A DNA stretch of 43,196 bases, from positions 1 through 43,196 of IMG/VR virus record IMGVR_UViG_3300044998_001089; one strand, written 5' to 3'. Position numbers and translations under genes: made by a program. Shown in pieces: positions 29,991 to 37,634 of this stretch. The notes beneath the pieces were generated by a model that was given only the letters and a program-made list of their open reading frames with translations, searched no databases and was not told the DNA's origin. Position 1 is the first letter of the stretch; every line of letters begins with the position of its first letter. Source of the DNA: a virus.

Positions 29991-30324
29991 ATGGCGACGG
30001 CGATGTATGACTGGGTGGAGGATGCGGGGACGTTTTCGGCCAGCGGGGACAATACGGTGTTGGCGGCGCCGGGGGCGGGGGCGGAGCGGGGGTTGAAGGA
30101 GTTTACGCTGGTGAACAATGGGTCGTCGGATGTGACGGCGACGATTAAGTGGGGGGGCGAAGTCGTTTCCGTTCATCCTCAAGGCGAACTGTGGCAACAG
30201 TTTCTATATGGGGCTGATTAAGCTGGAGGAGTGGTGGCTGGGGGAGAACAACGCGCTGGTCGTGAACCTGTCGGGGGCGATTAGCTGCGCGTGGATTGGT
30301 CGGCATCTGACGCGGAGAGCGTAG
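29991..30324 (+). pseudogene. Small tail protein gene with a frame change at a G7 run
   Basis: The ATG frame reads MATAMYDWVEDAGTFSASGD...FTLVNNGSSDVTATIKW and then, after a run of seven G (30151-30157), a nonsense-like tail to a stop at 30221. Removing one G joins it to a clearly protein-like frame, GAKSFPFILKANCGNSFYMG, LIKLEEWWLGENNALVVNLS and AISCAWIGRHLTRRA, ending at 30324. The intact product would be about 110 residues. A sequencing or assembly indel in the homopolymer, a real mutation, or programmed/phase-variable slippage are all possible. Position after the tape measure suggests a tail component. Confidence 0.7.
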
Positions 30325-30336
30325 GGGAGGCAGGGG

Positions 30337-30876
30337 ATGATTACACATGAGCAGGGGAAGGCGCTGCGCCGGGTGTTGGCGGGCGCGCCGGCGGAGGTGC
30401 AGGCGTTGATGGCGGCGCAGGCGTATGCGGAGGTGGCGGCGGCGTTGAACGCGCCGGGGGCGGCGCTGCCGAATCCGGCGGCGCAGGCAGATGTGCCGGT
30501 GCCGGTGACGTGGCAGATGGTGGTGAAGGCGTTGCGGCCGGCGGAAGTGTTGGCCGTCTATCAGGTGCCCGGTCTGCGCGAGGATTTTACGGCGGCGCTG
30601 GCGGAGGGGGACGCGGAGCTGGTCGCGCTGTATCAGGCGATCTTGGGGGAGATGGTGTCGGCGGGGAGCGCGGCGGCGGTGGCAGGGTTGTTTGGCCGGA
30701 CGCAGCCGGACCCGACGTGGACGCCGACGGTGGCGGGTCCCAGCCTGGCGGCGGCGGCAGGGCTGGGGTGGGTGACGGCGCAGGATGTGGCGTTTGTGGA
30801 CCCAGGGAACCGGCTGCTGGGCGCAGAAATCGAGGCGGAGTTGGCGGCGGAGTTGGTGGCCGGGGGCAAGGGGTAG
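30337..30876 (+). CDS. Hypothetical tail-region protein
   Basis: 179 residues, Ala-rich and helical (THEQGKALRRVLAGAPAEVQ, PAEVLAVYQVPGLREDFTAA, ELVALYQAILGEMVSAG). A C-terminal part mentions no known motif (WTPTVAGPSLAAAAGLGWVT). It lies between a small tail protein and the glycoside hydrolase and is spaced 3 bp from the latter. Unknown. Confidence 0.6.
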   Translation: MITHEQGKALRRVLAGAPAEVQALMAAQAYAEVAAALNAPGAALPNPAAQADVPVPVTWQMVVKALRPAEVLAVYQVPGLREDFTAALAEGDAELVALYQAILGEMVSAGSAAAVAGLFGRTQPDPTWTPTVAGPSLAAAAGLGWVTAQDVAFVDPGNRLLGAEIEAELAAELVAGGKG

Positions 30877-30879
30877 GCG

Positions 30880-31719
30880 ATGATGGCGTGGGCGCGGGGG
30901 AGCCAGGCGCAGCCGGTGAGCGATTTGCCGCGGGGGGTGGGGGTGGCGGTGGCGTGGCAGCGGGGGCCGGAGTGGGCGGCGCGCTCGCTGGAGGTGCTCC
31001 AGCCGGAGTTGTGGATGAACTGGGTGCATGACCACAACGAGGATCCGCGGTATGTGCCGATGGCGTTTTCGTTCGCGCCGGGCTATCACGATGGGTACAT
31101 CCGGGCGGCGCAGGCGGAGCCACGGCGGCTGTGGTTGTTGGGGAATGAGCCGGAGTTGGCGCAGAGCGCGGGGAGGCCGGAGGACGCGGCGACGCTGGGG
31201 CGGCGGTGGGTGAATGAGGTGGGCGGGCCGTGGGCGTGCTGCGGCAATATCACGCATCATTTGTACCCGCAGCTGCTGGAGTGGCCGTCGGCGTATTTGG
31301 CGGCCGGGGGGCCGGTGCCGGATGTGTGGCATGTGCATGTGTATTTTGTGCAGTCGGGGGCGGAGTGGGATGCGGCGCTGGCGGCCTGGCAGGGGTGGAT
31401 GGTGGCGAACAATGTGGTGCGGCCGGTGGTGGTGAGCGAGACGGCATTTACGGAGGGGAGCTGGTGGGGGGAGTTGGCCCCGATGCGCGCGGCGGAGCTG
31501 CTGCGGCATGTGCGGGAGGCGGTGGCGGCGGGCCGGGTGCAGGCGGTGTTTTGGTACAGCGACCGAGATTATTGGGGGGTGTGGCCGTGGTCGGATTTGT
31601 TGGCAGAGGATGGGGCGTTGACGGCGGTGGGTGGGGAGTTTGTGACGCCGCTGCGGCCGACGGCGGGGGATGTGACGGCGCAGCCGGGGCGGGTGTGGCT
31701 GCCGGTGATGTGGCGATAA
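30880..31719 (+). CDS. Glycoside hydrolase, GH128-like, in the tail operon
   Basis: 279 residues with a TIM-barrel hydrolase pattern: PELWMNWVHDHNEDPRYVPM, RRLWLLGNEPELAQ (Asn-Glu-Pro, the acid/base Glu at the end of strand 4), DVWHVHVYFVQ, and RPVVVSETAF (nucleophile Glu, strand 7), then VFWYSDRDYWGVWPW. This is the Asl1-like/GH128 layout found in beta-1,3-glucanases. Placement between tape measure and Dit suggests a tail-borne enzyme that degrades host capsular or wall glycan during adsorption. It shares the GNEP motif style with the endolysin's first domain. No signal peptide. The stop codon lies within dyad copy 7. Confidence 0.75.
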   Translation: MMAWARGSQAQPVSDLPRGVGVAVAWQRGPEWAARSLEVLQPELWMNWVHDHNEDPRYVPMAFSFAPGYHDGYIRAAQAEPRRLWLLGNEPELAQSAGRPEDAATLGRRWVNEVGGPWACCGNITHHLYPQLLEWPSAYLAAGGPVPDVWHVHVYFVQSGAEWDAALAAWQGWMVANNVVRPVVVSETAFTEGSWWGELAPMRAAELLRHVREAVAAGRVQAVFWYSDRDYWGVWPWSDLLAEDGALTAVGGEFVTPLRPTAGDVTAQPGRVWLPVMWR

Positions 31720-31735
31720 TGGTGATTATCGCCAC
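31710..31735 (+). promoter_or_regulatory. GATAA-N6-TTATC dyad, copy 7, with 11-bp perfect arms
   Basis: GTGGCGATAAT and ATTATCGCCAC are perfect complements around GGTG. The core spacer is six bases, one less than other copies. It holds the TAA of the hydrolase gene and lies 48 bp before the Dit start. As RNA it would form a stable hairpin, so it could act as DNA operator, RNA element or both. Confidence 0.7.
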
Positions 31736-31783
31736 AGGAGGGCGAGGGGCTGAGGGTTGCGCTAGGGGTGTGAGGAGCGACAG

Positions 31784-32686
31784 GTGATCCTAGAGGCGAT
31801 TGTGGCGGGGACGACGTATCAGCTGAACGGCGGTGGGCTGACGTACCGGGTGGCGACCACGGGCATCGGGATGCCGCCGATCCGGCGGCTGCGCCAGCGC
31901 GGGCCGTTTCAGCACGGGGTGAGCAATCGGGGGTTCCGGCTGGATGAGCGGATGATCAACCTGGTGCTGTTCTTCCAGGGGGCGAGCCTGGCGGATGCGG
32001 ATGCGCGGCGGGATACGCTGGCGCGCATTTTTCAGCCGATGGACGATACGCCGATCGCGCTGCGCTGGACGCGCGAGGATGGGGCGGTGCGGCAGATTGA
32101 CGGGTATGCGGAGGGGCTGGTGGATTTCCCGGACACGCCGGGGGAGGACCGGATCGGGGTCAGCCAACGGGTGGTGGTGCCGTTTCTGTGTATGGGCAGC
32201 GACCCGGTGTTTTATGACCCGGCGGTGCAGACACGGTTTTTTAGCCAGGTGGCGAACGGGGGGTGGGCGGTGCCGCTGGAAGTGCCGCTGACGGCGATCG
32301 CGGCGGCGGCCATCAATTCGGTGCAGGAGTTGGTGTATGCGGGTTCGTGGCGGGAATATCCGGTGATCACGGTGACGGGGCCGCTGGATGGGTTAACGAT
32401 CGAGAACCTGGCGACGGGTGAGGTTTTGGATTTCCCGGAGTTGGTGTTGACGACGGGGCAGAGCATGACGATCGATCTGCGCTATGAGCGTAAGACGGTG
32501 CTTCGCCACGACGGGACGAACCTGCTGCCGCAGTTGGCGGAGGATAGCGATTTGGCGACGTGGCATCTGGCGCCTGCGCCGGAGGCGGCGGGTGGGCTGA
32601 ACAATATCCGGGTGACGGTGGGGGAGGATGCGTCGTATGAAACGTCGGTCCTGGTCACGTTTTATCACCGGTATCTGAGTCTTTGA
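31784..32686 (+). CDS. Distal tail protein (Dit), siphovirus tail component
   Basis: 300 residues from a GTG with GAGGAG upstream. The N-terminal half (RRLRQRGPFQHGVSNRGFRLDERMINLVLFFQGASLADADARRDTLARIFQP, LRWTREDGAVRQIDGYAEG) is the ring-forming Dit domain, and PVITVTGPLDGLTIENLATGEVLDFP plus MTIDLRYERKTVL is the conserved C-terminal galectin-like part. Dit hexamers form the baseplate hub that links tail tube and host-binding proteins. Confidence 0.8.
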   Translation: MILEAIVAGTTYQLNGGGLTYRVATTGIGMPPIRRLRQRGPFQHGVSNRGFRLDERMINLVLFFQGASLADADARRDTLARIFQPMDDTPIALRWTREDGAVRQIDGYAEGLVDFPDTPGEDRIGVSQRVVVPFLCMGSDPVFYDPAVQTRFFSQVANGGWAVPLEVPLTAIAAAAINSVQELVYAGSWREYPVITVTGPLDGLTIENLATGEVLDFPELVLTTGQSMTIDLRYERKTVLRHDGTNLLPQLAEDSDLATWHLAPAPEAAGGLNNIRVTVGEDASYETSVLVTFYHRYLSL

Positions 32687-32702
32687 TGGGCGGGAGGGGA
32701 TT

Positions 32703-34004
32703 ATGGCAGAGCTGAGCGCGCTGTGGGGCACAAACGATGTGGGAGACGGACCGGCAGTCGGTTACTCATCTAACCAACTGGCGCAGTTCTTTCGACTGTT
32801 TACGCAGGGGGCGTATTTATCTGGGGTGGCGCCGGACCGGGACAATGAGTTGGCGGTGAGCGGGACGTCTTCGCCGGTGACGGTGGCGACGGGCATGGCG
32901 ATTGTGCATGGCACGTTTTATGTTAACACGGCTGCGGTGACGGTGGCGGTGCCCACGCCGACGGTGAACCCGCGCATTGACCGGATTGTGCTGCGCAAGA
33001 GCTGGAGCGCGCAGACGGTGCGGGTGGTGCGGGTGGCGGGCACGGAGGGGGGGGCGGCGCCGGACCCGACGATGACGGATGGGACGTCGTGGGACCTGCC
33101 GTTGGCGCGGGTCAGCATCAATACGGCGGGCGTGATCACGGTGACGGATGAGCGGACGTGGCTGTCGGTGGTGGGCGATGGCGCGGTGGTGACGGATAAG
33201 CTGGCCGCCGATGCGGTGACGGATGCCAAGCTGGCGAACATGGCGGAGGCGCGCATCAAGGGCCGGGCGGCGGGCGCAGGGACGGGGGACCCCACGGACC
33301 TGACGGCGGCGCAGGTGCGCTCCATCCTCAACGTGGCGGACGGGGCCAACGCGTATGTGCATCCCAACCACAGCGGCGAGGTGACCTCCACGGGCGACGG
33401 GGCGACGGTGATTGCGGCGGGCGCGGTGGGGACGACCAAGCTGGCCGATGATGCGGTGACGGATGCCAAGCTGGCGAACATGGCGGAGGCGCGCATCAAG
33501 GGCCGGGCAGCAGGCGCAGGGACGGGGGACCCCACGGACCTGACGGCGGCGCAGGTGCGCACGATGCTGGGGGTGGCGGAGGGGGTGCTGCGCCAGTTGG
33601 TAATTCCGATCTATCCCGCTACATTCAGACTGGCAGAGTCCGCCGGGTTCGTCCAGAATTTTGGCTATGAGGTGGTGGATTTTGCCATCTCGGGCGCTCG
33701 CGTGTTTTTCGTGTTGGACAAAACATTGTTGCCGGCGACATGCACGGTGAAGCTCGCGTGGGTGGGCTACCCAGCGCCATCTGGCGGTCGGCTCGATTTA
33801 CGCGTGCGTGATATTGCAAACGGCTCAGTGATGGGCGCATGGTACGACGTTGCGGTGTCGGCCTTTGATTATCTGTATGTGTCGGATGATTTCGCTGGTT
33901 CGTTGATTGCCGGGCGGAGAGCATATTCCATTGAGTACGGGAGGGGGGCCAGCGCAACGGCGGATCCGCGCGTGTGGTCGTTCTTCCTGCTGATTGAGTG
34001 GTGA
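32703..34004 (+). CDS. Tail fibre/receptor-binding protein with internal duplication
   Basis: 433 residues. The N-terminal 150 residues (SALWGTNDVGDGPAVGYSSNQLAQFFRLF, VNPRIDRIVLRKSWSAQTVRVVRV) are the base-attachment domain common in siphovirus baseplate fibres. Two copies of an 80-residue unit follow (DAVTDAKLANMAEARIKGR, GDPTDLTAAQVR), then a C-terminal domain from about residue 300 (IPIYPATFRLAESAGFVQNFG...SFFLLIEW). That tip is visibly less GC-rich, as expected for an exchangeable receptor-binding head. Function is inferred from position and architecture. Confidence 0.75.
   Translation: MAELSALWGTNDVGDGPAVGYSSNQLAQFFRLFTQGAYLSGVAPDRDNELAVSGTSSPVTVATGMAIVHGTFYVNTAAVTVAVPTPTVNPRIDRIVLRKSWSAQTVRVVRVAGTEGGAAPDPTMTDGTSWDLPLARVSINTAGVITVTDERTWLSVVGDGAVVTDKLAADAVTDAKLANMAEARIKGRAAGAGTGDPTDLTAAQVRSILNVADGANAYVHPNHSGEVTSTGDGATVIAAGAVGTTKLADDAVTDAKLANMAEARIKGRAAGAGTGDPTDLTAAQVRTMLGVAEGVLRQLVIPIYPATFRLAESAGFVQNFGYEVVDFAISGARVFFVLDKTLLPATCTVKLAWVGYPAPSGGRLDLRVRDIANGSVMGAWYDVAVSAFDYLYVSDDFAGSLIAGRRAYSIEYGRGASATADPRVWSFFLLIEW
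33181..33560 (+). repeat. Direct duplication, 240-bp period, in the fibre gene
   Basis: The segment 33211-33320 recurs at 33451-33560 with only a couple of differences (GCG to GCA type), and homology extends back to 33181/33421 with more mismatches. The unit encodes TDAKLANMAEARIKGRAAGA and GTGDPTDLTAAQVR. Near identity indicates recent duplication or gene conversion of a shaft segment. Confidence 0.9.
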
Positions 34005-34008
34005 GCCG

Positions 34009-35112
34009 ATGGCGATCGAGTATAAGTTCCGGGTGCGGTCGCCGGCGGGGGCGCTGACGAATGAGTTTGTGGATGTGCGCTCGTTCAGCTATACGCGAGA
34101 GGTGAATGCGCCGGGGATGATGACGCTGGATGTGGATGATGCGCATCCGGTGTTGGCGGCGGTGGATGATTCGCTGGACAACATTATCGAGGTGTGGCGG
34201 CGGGACCGGGCGGCGGGGATTGATTGGTACTGCGACTATCGGGGGCTGCTGCGCGATGAGATGCGCGAGGCGAACGCGGACGGGCAGGTGACGGTCCGGT
34301 TGTTTTGGCCGGGGCCGCTGTCGCTGTTGAAGCGGGTGGGGGTGGCGTATCGCGGCGGGGTGGCCGGGCGCAGTGAGTTTACGGCGACGCCGGTGGAGTC
34401 GATCATGCACGCGGTGGTGAAATATAACGCGACGTCGGCGGGGACGACGGGCGATGGCCGGCTGCGCAATGTGGATTTGACGCGGGTGACGGTGGAGGCG
34501 GACGGGGCGTATGGGACGGTGATCGACTACAGCTGCCAGTATCGGTATGTGCTGGATGTGCTGCAGGAGATTTGCCGGATGGCGCCGGGGGATTTTGACC
34601 TGGTGTATACGGGCGGGGGGAATTGGCAGTATCGGTTTTATGAGGGGCAGCTGGGGACGGACCGCAGCGCGACGGTGCGGTTTGCGCTGCAATATGGGAA
34701 TATGGCGTCGCCCGTCTATCAGAAGAACCGGATCAATGAGCGGACGGTGGCGATTGTGCTGGGGCCGGGGGAGGAGGCGACGCGCACGGTGGCGGTGCGC
34801 ATTCCCAGCTACAGCAATTATGATGTGGCGGACAATTCGATGGAGTTTTTTGTGGACGCGCGCGGGGCGTCGTCGAGCGATGAGGTGAATGCGATTGGGG
34901 ATGCGGCGATCTGGGAAGCGCGGGCGGAGAGTCGGCTGTCGTTCCAGGTGCTGCAAACGGTGGCGCTGCGCTATGGGCGGGATTATTTTTTGGGCGATCT
35001 GGTGCAGGGATATTTCCAGGGGATCAGCAAGACGCTGAAAATCTACGCGGTGACGGTGGCGATGGACGGCAGCGGGGAGGAGATGATCTCGGTGGAGATG
35101 CGCGATGCGTGA
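34009..35112 (+). CDS. Tail hub protein, ReqiPepy6 Gp37-like
   Basis: 367 residues. YKFRVRSPAGALTNEFVDVRSFSYTREVNAPGMMTLDVDDAHPVLAAVDDSLDNIIEVWRRD is the first hub domain. Later SCQYRYVLDVLQEICRMAPGDFDLVYTG, IVLGPGEEATRTVAVRIPSYS, ALRYGRDYFLGDLVQGYF and MISVEMRDA correspond to the Gp37-like tail-associated family. It would cap the tube below Dit and start membrane-penetration events. It overlaps the next gene by 8 bp. Confidence 0.75.
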   Translation: MAIEYKFRVRSPAGALTNEFVDVRSFSYTREVNAPGMMTLDVDDAHPVLAAVDDSLDNIIEVWRRDRAAGIDWYCDYRGLLRDEMREANADGQVTVRLFWPGPLSLLKRVGVAYRGGVAGRSEFTATPVESIMHAVVKYNATSAGTTGDGRLRNVDLTRVTVEADGAYGTVIDYSCQYRYVLDVLQEICRMAPGDFDLVYTGGGNWQYRFYEGQLGTDRSATVRFALQYGNMASPVYQKNRINERTVAIVLGPGEEATRTVAVRIPSYSNYDVADNSMEFFVDARGASSSDEVNAIGDAAIWEARAESRLSFQVLQTVALRYGRDYFLGDLVQGYFQGISKTLKIYAVTVAMDGSGEEMISVEMRDA

Positions 35113-35830
35113 TATGCAGCAGGGGGCGACGCTGGAACTGCTGCACCGGGTGCGGCGGCTGGAGCAGCAGCTGGCGAAGCTGGTGGCGCTGCCGCCTGTG
35201 CCTGGGGCGGACCATGGCGCGCTGGCGGGGCTGGGAGACGACGACCACAGTCAGTATGTGTTGCTGGCGGGACGGGTGGCGGCGCAGGTGGTGCTGGCCG
35301 GGAGCGCGAGTCTGCCGGCGCTGCGCGCGCAGGCCGCGGCGTCGCCCACGGTGGCGGCGCTGCAGGTGGCAGACAGCGCGGGGACTCTGCGGCATGAGCT
35401 GTGGGCCAACTTCGGCACGAACATTCCGGGAACGCGGCGGATGGGGGGCGTGCAGGAGTTTTGGATTGCGCCGGGCAACATTACGACGTTGACGTTGACG
35501 GTCGATGTGTTGGGCACGCAGTTTGCGCGGCAACCGGTGATTATGGAGGTGCAGGGGGCGTTTTTTAACAACAGCGACGGCACGACGGTGCGCGCGCTGT
35601 GGGTGGATGATGTGAGCTGGAGCACGCGCGCCAACAATGCCACCAATGCGACGCTGGGGTTCAACACTCGGCGGGCGGCGGACATTAACGGGGTGACGGT
35701 GACGGGGCCAACGGCGATCCCGGCGGGGGTGCGCTATACGGTGAAGGGGAGTGCGAATCTGGTGCGCGCGGGGATGCGGATTATGGTGGTGTCGGCGGCG
35801 GCTGTGACGGTGACGGCGAGTGTGGCGTAG
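35105..35830 (+). CDS. Tail fibre-like protein with coiled-coil start
   Basis: 241 residues. A coiled coil (ATLELLHRVRRLEQQLAKLV) leads to DHGALAGLGDDDHSQYVLLAG, the 'H..L.gL.DDDH.QY' motif common in phage tail fibres. A beta-rich C-terminal domain (ITTLTLTVDVLGTQFARQPVIMEVQGAFFNNSDGTTVRALWVDD, TVTASVA) could bind receptor. It probably trimerises. It is second to the fibre at 32703 and follows the hub gene by overlap. Confidence 0.75.
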   Translation: MRDMQQGATLELLHRVRRLEQQLAKLVALPPVPGADHGALAGLGDDDHSQYVLLAGRVAAQVVLAGSASLPALRAQAAASPTVAALQVADSAGTLRHELWANFGTNIPGTRRMGGVQEFWIAPGNITTLTLTVDVLGTQFARQPVIMEVQGAFFNNSDGTTVRALWVDDVSWSTRANNATNATLGFNTRRAADINGVTVTGPTAIPAGVRYTVKGSANLVRAGMRIMVVSAAAVTVTASVA

Positions 35831-35843
35831 GGAGGGCAGGCGG

Positions 35844-36113
35844 ATGGCAGAGCTGCGGATCACGGTGGGGGCGGTGACGGAGGCGGTGGAGACGAGCGAC
35901 GCCAATGCGGCGCAGCTGGTGGCGGATTATGTGGCGGCGTATGGGGGGCCGGTGTCGGGGACGTCCCGGGAGAGGTTGGGGTGGTTCATTCGGCACGTGG
36001 CGGCGCATGTGGCGGAGGTGGGGGAGGCGAGGGCGTTGACGACGGCGCTGGAGGTGGAACGGGAGCGGCTGCGGGAGGGGCGGCAGACGCTGCGGTTTGC
36101 GGTGAAGAAGTGA
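35844..36113 (+). CDS. Small hypothetical protein at the end of the tail operon
   Basis: 89 residues: AELRITVGAVTEAVETSDAN, AAQLVADYVAAYGGPVSG, RLGWFIRHVAAHVAEVGEAR, ending in a Glu/Arg-rich helix. GGGAGGGCAGG precedes the ATG. It has the size and last position of small tail-fibre-associated or chaperone proteins. No family is recognised. A terminator starts at its stop. Confidence 0.6.
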   Translation: MAELRITVGAVTEAVETSDANAAQLVADYVAAYGGPVSGTSRERLGWFIRHVAAHVAEVGEARALTTALEVERERLREGRQTLRFAVKK

Positions 36114-36144
36114 GGGGAGGGGCCGGGAGGCTCCTCCCCTTTTT
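36113..36144 (+). terminator. Terminator at the end of the tail operon
   Basis: AGGGGAGG (36113-36120) pairs with CCTCCCCT (36133-36140), followed by TTTT. It lies between convergent units (tail operon and the minus-strand integrase remnant). Confidence 0.8.
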
Positions 36145-36169
36145 GGTGGCCGGGGCGGCGCGCAGGGGG

Positions 36170-36577
36170 TCAGAGGCGCCAGTTGTCGGCGGGGCTGGCT
36201 TGGCGGTGGGCGGCGCTGAGGTCGGATTGGGCCAGGGTGACGTAGATGCGGATGGTTTCGAGTTTTTCATGGCCGAGCAGGCGTTGGAGTTCGAGGACGT
36301 TGCCGCCGTTGCGCAGGAGGTTGATGGCGAAGGTGTGGCGGAAGCGGTGGGTGGTGGCGTTTTTGACGTCGGCGGTTTGGGCTAGACGTTCGATGATGTG
36401 GTAGAGGACGTTGCGTCGGATGGGGGTGTTGTCACGGGTGGCGAAGAGGGGGGAGTCCGGTTTGATGGTGGGGCGGGTGGCGAGATAGCGCCAAAGCGCG
36501 CGCTGGGCGCTGTTGCCGATGTAGACGTGGCGGTCCTTGTTGCCCTTGCCGGAGCGGACGTGCAGGCGGCTTCCCAA
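36170..36577 (-). pseudogene. Tyrosine recombinase C-terminal fragment
   Basis: About 135 residues containing only the catalytic core end: GKGNKDRHVYI (Lys beta-hairpin), THRFRHTFAINLLRNGG (H-x-x-R), LLGHEKLETIRIYVTLAQSD (His and nucleophile Tyr). The N-terminal arm-binding and core-binding domains, and the first catalytic Arg, are missing. Upstream sequence switches to an HTH-like frame at about 36580. It is a truncated integrase, presumably non-functional. An intact tyrosine integrase lies at 40044 on the other strand. Confidence 0.75.
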
Positions 36578-36656
36578 ATCCCTCGTATTCGCCGACCTGG
36601 CCGAGCGTCAGGCCGGTTTTTTCGCGCTGTTGGCGCAGGCGGTTGTGTGTGTCCAT
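36578..36656 (-). pseudogene. N-terminal fragment of an XRE-like repressor
   Basis: From the minus-strand ATG at 36656: MDTHNRLRQQREKTGLTLGQ followed by VGEYEG, the first helices of a Cro/CI-type HTH (LRQxREKTGLTLxQV). The similarity stops where the integrase fragment begins in another frame. This looks like a deletion joining the 5' end of a repressor gene to the 3' end of an integrase gene. The open frame continues to 36432, but that part is a shadow of the integrase frame. Confidence 0.45.
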
Positions 36657-36690
36657 ATTTCCCAATATATCGCAAAAAGTCGCCATTTTG

Positions 36691-36742
36691 TTGACCATCC
36701 ATTGACAAACGGCTTGACAAGTGTCTCCATATGGGCTACTAT
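36691..36742 (+). promoter_or_regulatory. Promoter with three TTGAC repeats, divergent region
   Basis: TTGACA (36714-36719), a 17-bp spacer and TACTAT (36737-36742) drive the ribbon-helix-helix gene. TTGAC recurs at 36691, 36702 and 36714, spaced 11-12 bp, so about one helical turn apart, suggesting regulator half-sites. The region is the intergenic switch between the minus-strand HTH remnant and the plus-strand gene and is notably A/T-rich. Confidence 0.65.
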
Positions 36743-36787
36743 TAGGGGGAAGTTGTAGCTATTTTGGCGACAAAGGCGGAGGGTGAG

Positions 36788-37003
36788 ATGGAGCTAAACA
36801 AGAGCGTGCGGTTTGTGGTGAGCGAGCGGGATCGCGCGCTGCTGCAAACGTTGGCCGGGCAGGATGGCGACGCCAGTATGTCGGCGACGCTGCGCCGGCT
36901 GATCCGCGCGGAGGCGCAGCGGCGCGGGCTGCTGGGTGATGAGGCGCGGCGGCGCGGGCAGATGGTGGATGAGGCGCAGCGGGCCGGGGTGGCGCAAGGG
37001 TAG
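36788..37003 (+). CDS. Ribbon-helix-helix (CopG/Arc-like) regulator
   Basis: 71 residues: MELNKSVRFVVSERDRALLQ, then a helix pair (SMSATLRRLIRAEAQRRGLL) that fits the ribbon-helix-helix pattern (a beta strand, helix, then 'S.s.tlR.LI..e'). A duplicated DEARRRG/DEAQRAG segment ends the protein. GGAGGG lies before the ATG. It has its own strong promoter opposite the HTH/integrase remnant, so it probably regulates that region or is the surviving half of a switch. Confidence 0.65.
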   Translation: MELNKSVRFVVSERDRALLQTLAGQDGDASMSATLRRLIRAEAQRRGLLGDEARRRGQMVDEAQRAGVAQG

Positions 37004-37215
37004 GTCGGGGGAGGCGTCCACGCGGGCGCCGGACTTGCTAGCCCTGTTCGGTTACGGCTGCGGGGAGTGGTGGGTGCGGCGTCCGCGCGGCCGGTGAAAG
37101 GGACCTTCCTTCACCGGCTGCCTCCCACGGTGTTGGGCTGGGGCGGTGTCTTCCGCTGCCCCAGCCTGGGGGTGGGGTTTCTTCTGGGGTGGGTTCCTGA
37201 AAGTGAGCGTTGAAT
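37004..37215. other. Non-coding stretch with two strong hairpins
   Basis: No gene is seen. GCCGGTGAA (37090-37098) pairs with TTCACCGGC (37110-37118). GGCTGGGGC (37136-37144) pairs with GCCCCAGCC (37158-37166). The second is followed by TGGGGGTGGGGTTTCTT, which is not a clean T-tract. Could be a structured RNA, attenuator or recombination-associated sequence. Confidence 0.5.
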
Positions 37216-37347
37216 ATGGCGAGCCGGGGGCGGGTGAGTCGGGTGGTGGTGGCGGCGCTGGAGCCGGGGCACGCGCTGGCGGATGGGCTGTTGCTGGCGG
37301 TGGCGGCGGCGGGGGTGCTGTTGGCGGTGGTGTTGGGCCGGGTGTAG
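37216..37347 (+). CDS. 43-residue single-span membrane protein
   Basis: MASRGRVSRVVVAALEPGHA followed by one long hydrophobic segment (LADGLLLAVAAAGVLLAVVL) and GRV. The reading frame and codon pattern fit the neighbours, but the ribosome-binding site is weak. It may be a small regulatory or lysis-related membrane peptide. Tentative. Confidence 0.35.
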   Translation: MASRGRVSRVVVAALEPGHALADGLLLAVAAAGVLLAVVLGRV

Positions 37348-37634
37348 GGCTGGATGTTGGTGGGGGACGGGGCGCGGGGTTGACGCCCACGCCGGGGTGC
37401 AAGGCCCTGGGCGCCGAATGTGCCGCAGCCGGAAAGCGGGCGAGGGGGTCTGTAACCACCTCCAGAATGACAAGTAACGGGCTGTGCCTGGTAGGTTCGC
37501 CCCAGACAGGCACGGCGGCGGCGGACGGTTTCTCCTTTGGTGATGGGTGGGGGTGGCTGGCACTGCTCCCACCCGCCAGGGATTACGCCCAGGGATTACA
37601 CCAAGCAAAGAGTCAAGAAGATGGGGGAGCGGAG
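37348..37634. other. 287-bp non-coding stretch, partly structured
   Basis: No convincing gene. It contains GTGCCTG...CAGGCAC (around 37486-37513), a duplicated CCAGGGATTAC (around 37576-37600) and runs of GC-rich inverted sequence. No recognisable riboswitch or terminator. It leads into the methyltransferase gene. Confidence 0.4.

Noticed and set aside
33181-33560. Fibre duplication as assembly artefact
   Set aside because: The copies differ at several positions, including the boundary, and the frame is kept over an exact 240-bp period, so it looks biological.
37430-37600. Possible cobalamin-type riboswitch (GGCTGGCACTG and CTGTAACC look-alikes)
   Set aside because: The surrounding B12-box and helices are not in the right order, and the downstream methyltransferase has no B12 link.
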